Below are positions 1 to 4,729 of a DNA stretch of 10,417 nucleotides, in pieces. Made by a program: the position numbers and the translations under genes. The notes beneath the pieces were generated by a model. That model made no database searches, was not told the DNA's origin, and saw only the letters and a list, made by a program, of their open reading frames with translations. Source of the stretch: JAAFIP01 sp043769005 (GTDB taxonomy: Bacteria > Pseudomonadota > Gammaproteobacteria > Burkholderiales > Burkholderiaceae_C); assembly GCA_043769005.1 (NCBI GenBank), contig JAYVJV010000212.1, positions 1 to 10,417 of the forward strand, read 5' to 3'. Position 1 is the first letter of the stretch; each line of letters starts with the position of its first letter.

Positions 1-69
1 TGGCATGCCGTGCACAGCCTGTTTACCTACGTTCCCGTACCGCAACGCATCCCTATCGCTATCGCTTGA
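1..69 (+). other. Possible 3' end of an upstream gene, cut by the window edge
   Basis: Frame 1 is open from the first base and stops with TGA at 67-69, giving 22 residues ending PQRIPIAIA. The two other forward frames are also open here, so the choice of frame is not secure. No family can be recognised from so short a tail. The 57 bases between this stop and the next start codon show no clear sigma-70 promoter and no terminator hairpin that I can see. Confidence 0.22.
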
Positions 70-126
70 ACAATTTTGTATCTGGCCTGTTGCAAGGCCG
101 CATCCACACTTTTTCAGGAGATAGTC

Positions 127-786
127 ATGCGTATTTTCAAAATACCTGTTGCGCGGGCATTCGCGCTCGCAGCCTGCCTGTGCGCTGCTACAGGGGCGCA
201 CGCAGGGCCCATGGGTTTTAAAGACAGCACCATGGTGATGGGCGACTTTAGCCCCAACTGGCGTGAGGGGTGGGTCAACTATGCCTTTACTCCGCGCGAT
301 GCAGTGGGCGCAGGTGGCCTGTGGATGCGCTCGGACGACCAGCGGCGCACCCGCACATTTACCGAGGCCACCTACACGCGTTTGGTAAAGCGCTGGAACG
401 GCGAACACTCGCAGGCCAATGTGTGGTTTGTAATGGGCGCAGGACCCGTCAAGGGCAATGATTTTGCGGGCAACCGCACCATGCTGGCACCGGGCGTGTC
501 GGTAGACTATGAGACCACGCGGGTCTATGTGTCAGCCATGGCGCGCCTGTACCGTGCAGAGGGGCTCAACCATGACTATGGCTCGGTACGGGCCGGGTTT
601 TCGCTGTACGAGACAGACTACGACGAAGTGCAGCCCTGGCTGGTGCTGGAGGCGCGGCGTATGCGGGGCTTGTCAGACCGGGTAGAGATCACGCCCATGC
701 TGCGCCTGATCCACAATCGCTACTTTGTCGATATCGGGGTCAACCAGGCCAGGCAGGGACGTTTGAATGTCATGTATATTTTTTAA
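127..786 (+). CDS. Predicted outer-membrane beta-barrel protein of the metal cluster
   Basis: This gene encodes 219 residues. The ATG at 127 is preferred over the upstream in-frame codon at 76 because CAGGAG lies just before it and a signal peptide follows at once (positively charged start, hydrophobic residues 11-22, AHA-G cleavage near residue 26). An LAAC stretch at residues 14-17 also resembles a lipobox, so a lipoprotein cannot be excluded. The mature part, about 193 residues, alternates polar and aromatic residues in short strands (for example GWVNYAFTP, ANVWFVMGAG, TRVYVSAMARLY) and ends in YIF; an aromatic C-terminus is the usual outer-membrane insertion signal. I know of no biochemical function. 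The HMA gene begins 13 bases downstream on the same strand, so a role in metal passage or sensing at the outer membrane is an inference from context only. Confidence 0.75.
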   Translation: MRIFKIPVARAFALAACLCAATGAHAGPMGFKDSTMVMGDFSPNWREGWVNYAFTPRDAVGAGGLWMRSDDQRRTRTFTEATYTRLVKRWNGEHSQANVWFVMGAGPVKGNDFAGNRTMLAPGVSVDYETTRVYVSAMARLYRAEGLNHDYGSVRAGFSLYETDYDEVQPWLVLEARRMRGLSDRVEITPMLRLIHNRYFVDIGVNQARQGRLNVMYIF

Positions 787-799
787 TTGGAGAGTGATC

Positions 800-1150
800 A
801 TGAAATCTATTACTATTAAATCAGTAGCTGCTTACGCCATATTTTATTGGACTACAGCCTATTTATCTGTCAGTTATGCAGCCGACACGGTGAAAGTCAC
901 GGTCAACGGTATGGTCTGCGCGTTTTGCGCCCAGGGCATTGAAAAACGCCTGACCAAGTTGCCTGCTACCAAAGCGGTGTTTGTCGATTTAAAGCAGCGC
1001 GTCGTCGCGGTTGAGGCCAAAGACGGCCAGAAGCTGGACGACCAAATCGTCCGCGCTGAAATTACCGACGCGGGCTACGATGTGGTCAAGCTGGAAGCCA
1101 GCAACCAGTCGGTAGCCGAAATTCGCGCTGAAATGAAGGCGAAAAAGTGA
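800..1150 (+). CDS. Exported heavy-metal-associated (HMA, MerP-like) protein
   Basis: This gene encodes 116 residues. The ATG at 800 has GGAGAG at 789-794 and begins a signal peptide (lysines at 2 and 7, hydrophobic 9-24, SYA-A cleavage near residue 27). The rest is a single HMA fold of about 70 residues with the metal-binding loop GMVCAFC (Cys40 and Cys43) and the family's C-terminal DAGYDV stretch, then a charged, probably helical tail of about 15 residues. HMA domains bind soft metals (Cu(I), Hg(II)) through the two cysteines and hand them to a partner; MerP does this in the periplasm for MerT. The next gene overlaps this one by four bases and is MerT-like, which supports that role here. 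The metal is unknown: no mercuric reductase or MerR regulator is in view. Unusually, the first 20 or so codons are AT-rich and derive from a dispersed repeat (821-863), unlike the GC-rich remainder. Confidence 0.85.
   Translation: MKSITIKSVAAYAIFYWTTAYLSVSYAADTVKVTVNGMVCAFCAQGIEKRLTKLPATKAVFVDLKQRVVAVEAKDGQKLDDQIVRAEITDAGYDVVKLEASNQSVAEIRAEMKAKK
821..863 (+). repeat. Third copy of the dispersed intergenic repeat, inside the HMA gene
   Basis: This stretch matches the reverse complement of 4678-4721 at about 35 of 43 positions with a single one-base gap. It shares the 14-mer TAGCTGCTTACGCC exactly with the reverse complement of the copy at 3674-3724. It reads as residues 8-22 of the HMA precursor, which is most of the hydrophobic core of the signal peptide. 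In the other two copies the element is intergenic and directly behind a stop codon. Here it begins 34 bases behind the stop of the outer-membrane protein gene, in the same orientation relative to that gene. Confidence 0.7.
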
Positions 1151-1557
1151 GCCTGCTCTCGTCAACCGACGGGCAGCGCCAGAGCACCAACAGCTTTGCG
1201 GCATCGGTGCTGTCGCTATTTGCCAGCTCGTCCACCCTGGTGTGCTGCGCGCTACCGGCCTTGCTGGTGGCGCTGGGAGCAGGCGCGGCGCTGTCAGGCC
1301 TGGTTAGCACTTTTCCGCAACTGGTGTGGCTGTCCGAGCATAAAGTGGCACTGTTTGGCTTTGCCGGCTTGATGCTGCTGGCCAGCGGTGTCTTGCAATG
1401 GCATAACCGCCATGCGCCCTGCCCGCTAGACCCAGCTTTGCGCAAGGCCTGCCTGCGCACCCGAGGCACTTCGCTATGGGTCTATGTGGCCAGCGTGGGC
1501 ATCTATGCCATCGGCGGCTGGTTTGCCTTTGTTGCGCCATGGCTGGGTGGCGACTAA
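1147..1557 (+). CDS. MerT-like inner-membrane metal transporter
   Basis: This gene encodes 136 residues. The start is GTG at 1147, overlapping the HMA stop codon as GTGA, a typical translational-coupling arrangement. Three membrane segments are visible at about residues 19-52 (long, possibly a hairpin), 67-85 and 108-130. Segment one carries a vicinal pair, Cys33-Cys34, in LVCCALPALLVALGAGAALSG, which resembles the metal-accepting segment of MerT. The loop before the last segment carries Cys92 and Cys102, the position of the second cysteine pair in MerT. In the known mercury system MerP passes Hg(II) to the vicinal pair and the loop pair releases it to the cytoplasm. Here the loop cysteines are nine residues apart, wider than I recall for MerT, so a different metal or partner is possible. 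Family assignment rests on topology and cysteine placement, not on strong sequence identity. Confidence 0.75.
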   Translation: MSLLSSTDGQRQSTNSFAASVLSLFASSSTLVCCALPALLVALGAGAALSGLVSTFPQLVWLSEHKVALFGFAGLMLLASGVLQWHNRHAPCPLDPALRKACLRTRGTSLWVYVASVGIYAIGGWFAFVAPWLGGD

Positions 1558-1577
1558 AACGGCTCTGGGCTGGGGTT

Positions 1578-1583
1578 TATAGT
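1578..1583 (+). promoter_or_regulatory. Possible -10 box placing a leaderless start on the TAXI gene
   Basis: TATAGT lies six bases before the ATG at 1590, so transcription from it would begin at or next to the start codon. No Shine-Dalgarno is found at normal spacing; the only G-rich run, at 1572-1575, is too far away. No good -35 is present at 17 bases, so this is a weak call. The alternative is read-through from the metal cluster, which ends 32 bases earlier. Confidence 0.25.
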
Positions 1584-1589
1584 AGCGGC

Positions 1590-2924
1590 ATGTCTAAAGC
1601 CATTCGCTATACCCTTATCTCCATCCGCGACCTGATGGTCTCGTTTGGCCCCTTCATCGTGCTGGGCGTGCTGCTGCTGGCGCTGGCCTACTGGTGGCTC
1701 GACCCCAACCCACCCAAAACCGTCACCCTGGCCACGGGCCCCGCGCAAAGCGCCTACGACGAGTTTGGCAAAAAATATGTCGAACGCCTCAAGGCCAGCG
1801 GCATCGAGGTGAAAGTGATTGAGACCGAGGGCTCGTCAGCCAACCTCAAGCTGCTGCGCGAAGGCAAAGTGGACGTAGGTTTTGTACAAGGTGGTACGGG
1901 CGATGCCAGCCCCGAGGACGAGCTGAAACTGCAAACCCTGGGCAGCCTGTTTTTAGAGCCCATCTGGCTGTTCTACCGCGAAGACGCGGCCCAGCGCCTG
2001 ATGAAGGGCAACCCCGAGCAGCAAAAGCTCACCTCCCTCACCCAGCTGGCGGGCTGGCGCATGAACGTCGGCACCCCCGGCAGCGGCGTGCCCAACCTGA
2101 TGAACCGCCTGCTGGAGAGCAACCGCGTCGAGCCCAAAAGCATCCAGCTCACCACCCTGGACCAAACCCCTGCCACCATGGCGCTGCTCAATAGCGAGAC
2201 CGATGCCATTGTGTTTGCCTCGGCCCCCGAGTCGCTGATGGTGCAAATGCTGCTGCAAACCCCCGGCATCAAGCTGATGGACTTTGTGCAGGCCGAGGCC
2301 TATTCGCGCCGCTTTACCTTCCTCTCGCCCATGCTGCTGCCCCGTGGCGTAGTGGACCTGTCGATTGACAACCCGCCGCAAGACGTGCGCCTGGCCGGCC
2401 CCACCACCTCGCTGATTACGCGCAACGAAACCCACCCCGCCCTGGTGCAGCTGTTTACCACGGCGGCCCATCAAATCCATAGCACGGCAGGCTGGTTTAA
2501 CAAGGCCCGCGACTTCCCCAACGCCCGCCGCGACGAGCTGCCCATGGCCAAAGAGGCCGAGCGCCAGCTTAAAACCGGCCCGCCACTGCTGCAGCGCTAC
2601 CTGTCATTCAGCATGGCCAATTTGATCGAACGCATGTGGGTGGCCCTGGGTATCATCATCGCCATTTTGCTGCCCCTGTCGCGCGTGCTGCCCCCGCTGT
2701 ACCAGTTCCGCGTGCGCTCGCGCATCTTCCGCTGGTACGCCCAACTGCGCGCCATCGAGCAGCGCGAGAGCACCAATGCAGACGCCAACAAAGCCCTGGT
2801 GGGCGAGCTCAACGCCATGGACAAAAACGTAGAGCGCATCAAAGTGCCGCTGTCGTATGTGAACGAGCTGTACGACCTGCGCGCCAATATCCATCTGGTG
2901 CGCAAGAAGTTGCTGCGGACTTGA
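1590..2924 (+). CDS. TAXI-family TRAP solute-binding protein, membrane-anchored, orphan
   Basis: This gene encodes 444 residues. Start 1590 is chosen because the longer reading from 1476 would overlap the preceding gene in another frame and add an unlikely Cys-rich leader. Layout: short cytoplasmic start, membrane segment at about 20-37, a TAXI (TRAP-associated extracytoplasmic immunogenic) ligand-binding domain at about 43-335, second membrane segment at about 348-366, then a charged, probably coiled-coil cytoplasmic tail to 444. The ligand domain begins VTLATGP and contains ETEGSSANLKLLREGKVDVGFVQGG, split by family-typical conserved positions around residues 78-102, and GTPGSG at 161-166. 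TAXI proteins normally bind small organic acids or amino acids such as glutamate and deliver them to a DctM/DctQ-type permease. None is nearby, and the double anchor with a cytoplasmic tail is more like a sensor or an adaptor. The ligand is unknown. It may be co-transcribed with the metal cluster, but a functional link is not shown. Confidence 0.85.
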   Translation: MSKAIRYTLISIRDLMVSFGPFIVLGVLLLALAYWWLDPNPPKTVTLATGPAQSAYDEFGKKYVERLKASGIEVKVIETEGSSANLKLLREGKVDVGFVQGGTGDASPEDELKLQTLGSLFLEPIWLFYREDAAQRLMKGNPEQQKLTSLTQLAGWRMNVGTPGSGVPNLMNRLLESNRVEPKSIQLTTLDQTPATMALLNSETDAIVFASAPESLMVQMLLQTPGIKLMDFVQAEAYSRRFTFLSPMLLPRGVVDLSIDNPPQDVRLAGPTTSLITRNETHPALVQLFTTAAHQIHSTAGWFNKARDFPNARRDELPMAKEAERQLKTGPPLLQRYLSFSMANLIERMWVALGIIIAILLPLSRVLPPLYQFRVRSRIFRWYAQLRAIEQRESTNADANKALVGELNAMDKNVERIKVPLSYVNELYDLRANIHLVRKKLLRT

Positions 2925-2962
2925 AACCCCAAGAACACAACAACTCCATGCACCTGCGCAGC

Positions 2963-2983
2963 ATGGGCCTGGTTACAGCCCAT
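2963..2983 (+). terminator. Weak hairpin between convergent TAXI and DUF5615 genes
   Basis: Arms ATGGGC (2963-2968) and GCCCAT (2978-2983) form a 6-base stem with a 9-base loop in the 81-base gap between two convergent genes. It is followed on the + strand by an AT-rich stretch but not by a proper T-run, so termination here would be inefficient. The rest of the gap shows nothing recognisable. Confidence 0.2.
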
Positions 2984-3005
2984 CAATTTGTATTGCCACC
3001 GACCG

Positions 3006-3368
3006 TTAAAGTAAAGGCATCGGCCTGCGCCGATAGCTCTGCGCCTCCACCACAAAGAAGCCTTCTACGGTTTGGTTACCCAACTGCTGTAGCAGAGCCA
3101 GGATCGCCAGAGCGGCGGCTTGGGGGCTTGACGGCGGGACGCGCAGATAAAAAACTGCGGGGGGCGTAGGCATTCGGTTCACAAATATCAGCTCACCGTA
3201 GTCGCGGTCAAAGGTCACTATGCTGCGTTGCTGCGTGTGCGCCATGGACATCACCCCGGTGTCCGTCATGCCTGGCTGGTGTTCAGTAATGGAAAGTACG
3301 TCATGCCCGGCAGCCCGCAGGACTTGAACTGAAGAGAGCGGAATATTCTCGTTGGCCAGTAGCTGCAT
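3006..3368 (-). CDS. DUF5615 PIN-like protein, probable toxin of a toxin-antitoxin pair
   Basis: This gene encodes 120 residues, the usual size for the family. The N-terminus LLANENIP is the family's first acidic motif (commonly D/N-E-N), and TFDRDYGEL at about residues 52-60 holds the second acidic cluster. These match the Mut7-C/PIN-like fold, where acidic residues coordinate Mg2+ for RNA cleavage. Nuclease activity is inferred from the family. The first acidic position is Ala-Asn rather than Asp, as in some family members, leaving Glu7, Asp54 and Asp56 as candidate metal ligands. The gene begins 24 bases after the stop of the DUF433 gene, the standard antitoxin-then-toxin order. Transcription is most likely from the promoter ahead of the DUF433 gene. 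Confidence 0.82.
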   Translation of the reverse strand: MQLLANENIPLSSVQVLRAAGHDVLSITEHQPGMTDTGVMSMAHTQQRSIVTFDRDYGELIFVNRMPTPPAVFYLRVPPSSPQAAALAILALLQQLGNQTVEGFFVVEAQSYRRRPMPLL

Positions 3369-3392
3369 GGTGCGAGCAGGCAGCTACTAGTT

Positions 3393-3629
3393 TTAAGCCG
3401 CCAGAGCGTGGGCTACAAATTGTTCATCTTGCATGCATTGCACACTAAAGGCAAACACGGCTTGCAGCGCAGCCGGGGAAAGTTGTGGGTAGTTTTCCAG
3501 TACCTGCGCCTGACTCCAACCGTTGGCAAACAGGCTTAATACAAATTCAGCAGACAAGCGCGTACCGCGTACGACAGGTTTGCCCGAGAGTACGTTACTA
3601 CGAAGTTCAATATGGTCTTGCCATGGCAT
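3393..3629 (-). CDS. DUF433 protein, probable antitoxin
   Basis: This gene encodes 78 residues, the normal length for DUF433. The diagnostic core is SGKPVVRGTRLSAEFVLSLFANGWSQAQVLENYPQLS, at about residues 15-51: the G-KPV-RGTR signature, then a winged-helix-like segment with an E-YP-LS turn. DUF433 proteins are small DNA-binding-type folds widely found directly upstream of DUF5615 or PIN toxins, and are taken to be antitoxins that neutralise the toxin and repress their own operon. AAGGAAG lies six bases before the ATG. A promoter-like TACAAT box lies 20 bases before the ATG. No direct or inverted repeat long enough to call an operator is visible. Confidence 0.85.
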   Translation of the reverse strand: MPWQDHIELRSNVLSGKPVVRGTRLSAEFVLSLFANGWSQAQVLENYPQLSPAALQAVFAFSVQCMQDEQFVAHALAA

Positions 3630-3635
3630 GTGCAG

Positions 3636-3678
3636 CTTCCTTCGTAGACATTGTAGCGCTTTAAAATTTACTTGAAAA
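3636..3678 (-). promoter_or_regulatory. Predicted sigma-70 promoter and Shine-Dalgarno for the DUF433/DUF5615 operon
   Basis: Read on the - strand: TTTTCA (3678-3673, weak -35), a 17-base spacer, TACAAT (3655-3650, -10), seven bases, AAGGAAG (3642-3636), six bases, ATG. The implied transcript would begin at or just before the Shine-Dalgarno, giving a leader of only about 14 bases. The -35 sits on the edge of the repeat at 3674-3724. The CGCTACAATG core and the spacing recur ahead of the small membrane gene at 3875. Confidence 0.4.
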
Positions 3679-3724
3679 GAAGCCGATACCCCTATAAATA
3701 CAGGCGTAAGCAGCTATCAAATTT
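3674..3724 (-). repeat. Dispersed AT-rich intergenic repeat, copy 1
   Basis: This copy aligns without gaps to 4675-4725, with 36 of 51 bases identical, including ATAAATAC and CAGCTA blocks. Its reverse complement also shares TAGCTGCTTACGCC with 821-834 plus flanks. Its right end overlaps the stop codon of the small membrane gene at 3723-3725, so on the - strand the element begins at that stop. It resembles, from memory, a short intergenic element common in Comamonadaceae genomes. No coding capacity and no strong hairpin. Confidence 0.65.
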
Positions 3725-3875
3725 ATTGCAAGGCATGCCAGGCAACGCTGCCAAAAAGCCAAACCACGGGGCCGATCAACCCCAACAAAACCAGCCACGG
3801 CCAGCCCAGTGACAGACCAAAACTCAGACCAGCTACTAACAACCAAAGGGAAAAACTCAGAGGGTTATGGGGCAT
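3723..3875 (-). CDS. Small hydrophobic membrane protein, function unknown
   Basis: This gene encodes 50 residues. A perfect AAGGAG (3887-3882) lies six bases before the ATG at 3875, which fixes this start over in-frame Met codons further upstream. After a short polar start (MPHNPLSFS) the chain is almost wholly hydrophobic to residue 46, with Gly-Trp-Pro at 24-26 and Gly-Pro at 35-36 as probable breaks, so one long or two short membrane segments. No family is recognised. It could be a small membrane stress or toxin-like peptide, but nothing beyond its composition suggests this. It is divergent from the SRAP gene (75 bases between the two starts) and shares the TACAAT/AAGGAG layout with the DUF433 gene. 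Confidence 0.6.
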   Translation of the reverse strand: MPHNPLSFSLWLLVAGLSFGLSLGWPWLVLLGLIGPVVWLFGSVAWHALQ

Positions 3876-3881
3876 GGGGTT

Positions 3882-3900
3882 CTCCTTGGTTGGCATTGTA
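3882..3900 (-). promoter_or_regulatory. Predicted -10 box and Shine-Dalgarno of the small membrane gene
   Basis: On the - strand TACAAT (3900-3895) is followed by seven bases, AAGGAG (3887-3882), six bases and the ATG at 3875. The surrounding CGCTACAATG (3903-3894) is identical to 3658-3649 ahead of the DUF433 gene, at nearly the same distance from the start. The -35 region (GTTTTG at 17 bases) is poor. Confidence 0.4.
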
Positions 3901-3950
3901 GCGATCATGTGGCACACCAAAACACGCAAAATAATCCGTAAGATGCACCC

Positions 3951-4640
3951 ATGTGCAGCCACTATGAATCTGTCCGAGACCCCGTCCAGTACAAGCAATC
4001 GCTAGGCGTAGCGCTGCCTGCGGGTGCCAAGGACGATGTGTGGCCCTGCTACAGCGCCAGCCTGGTGCGCCGCCACCCGCATGCCGATGTGGGTGACGAA
4101 TCCGTGCCTGCGCGCGAGGCGCTGCTGGGCCTGTTTGGCCTGGTGCCGCACTGGGCTACCGACGGCAAAATTGGCAGACAAACCTATAACGCCCGCAGCG
4201 AAACGGTGCATGAGAAGCCCAGTTTTAGAGATGCCTGGGCCAAGGCGCAGCACTGCATCGTGCCCGCAGCGGCCATTTATGAACCCGACTGGCGCAGTGG
4301 CAAAACGCAGGCCACCCGCATCGCCCGCGCGGACGGCCAGCCCCTGGGTATAGCGGGCCTGTGGGCCGCCTGGCGCGCCCCGTCGGGCGAGCTGGTGCAC
4401 AGCTTTACCCTGCTGACGCTGAACGCCGACGCGCACCCGTTGATGCGCCAGTTTCACCGCCCCACCGACGAGAAACGCATGGTGGCCATCCTGCCCGAGG
4501 CGCACTACGCCGACTGGCTCAATGCACCCGCGCAGCACTGCCGGGATTTGCTGCAACTGTACCCGGCACAGCTGCTGGCGGCTACGCCAGCGCATGCGGC
4601 AGCGGGTGGCGTGACAAATGAAATGGTTGGGTTGTTTTAA
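3951..4640 (+). CDS. SRAP (YedK/HMCES-type) abasic-site DNA-protein crosslink protein
   Basis: This gene encodes 229 residues. The start is set by chemistry: after removal of Met, Cys2 (MCSHYE) must become the N-terminal residue that forms the thiazolidine bond with an abasic site in single-stranded DNA. Other family landmarks are LFGLVPHW (about 61-68), YNARSET (79-85, the Asn/Arg/Glu motif), CIVPAAAIYEPDW (102-114, with Glu111 in the place of the catalytic Glu) and RQFHRPTDEKRM (166-177, with His169 as the likely catalytic His). The family protects abasic sites at stalled forks by reversible crosslinking. MCSHYE instead of the commoner MCGR(Y/F), and a longer stretch after the His, mark a divergent subfamily. 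No Shine-Dalgarno is clear; TAAGAT at 3939-3944 could be a -10 box giving a nearly leaderless mRNA. No LexA box was seen. Confidence 0.9.
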   Translation: MCSHYESVRDPVQYKQSLGVALPAGAKDDVWPCYSASLVRRHPHADVGDESVPAREALLGLFGLVPHWATDGKIGRQTYNARSETVHEKPSFRDAWAKAQHCIVPAAAIYEPDWRSGKTQATRIARADGQPLGIAGLWAAWRAPSGELVHSFTLLTLNADAHPLMRQFHRPTDEKRMVAILPEAHYADWLNAPAQHCRDLLQLYPAQLLAATPAHAAAGGVTNEMVGLF

Positions 4641-4641
4641 G

Positions 4642-4670
4642 CTACCAGGTACTTCGGTAGACACATTTTT
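4642..4670 (+). terminator. Weak intrinsic terminator after the SRAP gene
   Basis: CTACC (4642-4646) can pair with GGTAG (4656-4660) over a 9-base loop that contains TTCG. A five-T run follows at 4666-4670 after a 5-base gap. The stem starts two bases after the stop codon. The stem is short, so efficiency would be low. No comparable structure serves the livF end on the opposite strand. Confidence 0.3.
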
Positions 4671-4674
4671 CCAA

Positions 4675-4725
4675 GAGAATAGGCCTGTAGACCAATAAAT
4701 ACTAGTGTAATCAGCTACTAAAATT
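4675..4725 (-). repeat. Dispersed AT-rich intergenic repeat, copy 2
   Basis: This copy aligns gaplessly with 3674-3724 (36 of 51 identical). In reverse complement it aligns with 821-863 (about 35 of 43, one gap). It lies four bases beyond the livF stop codon on the - strand, in the convergent gap between SRAP and livF. The inverted repeat AGCTA (4713-4717)/TAGCT (4727-4731) spans its right end and the livF stop. It is the only structure that could mark the 3' end of the livF transcript. Confidence 0.65.
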
Positions 4726-4729
4726 ATAG

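Noticed and set aside
127..1557. Calling the left cluster a mercury-resistance (mer) operon
   Set aside because: Only the MerP/MerT logic is present. No merR, merA or mer operator dyad is seen, so the metal is left open.
1953..2480. Long open frame on the - strand antisense to the TAXI gene (and similar ones at 4002-4664 and 2604-2894)
   Set aside because: These are shadow frames of GC-rich genes: low-complexity Gly/His/Gln/Arg-rich translations with no family features, while the opposite strand is a clear gene.
3019..3034. Perfect 6-base inverted repeat ATCGGC/GCCGAT with a 4-base loop, near the convergent gene ends
   Set aside because: It lies inside the coding 3' end of the DUF5615 gene and is not followed by a T-run on either strand, so it is not convincing as a terminator.
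2636..3169. 177-codon + strand open frame overlapping the TAXI 3' end and the DUF5615 gene
   Set aside because: It is in another frame of TAXI, antisense to DUF5615, and has an Arg/Pro/Ala-rich composition typical of a shadow frame.
3381..3389. CAGCTACTA in the gap between the DUF433 and DUF5615 genes, identical to nine bases of the repeat at 4712-4720
   Set aside because: The similarity does not extend into either flank, so it is too short to call a fourth copy.
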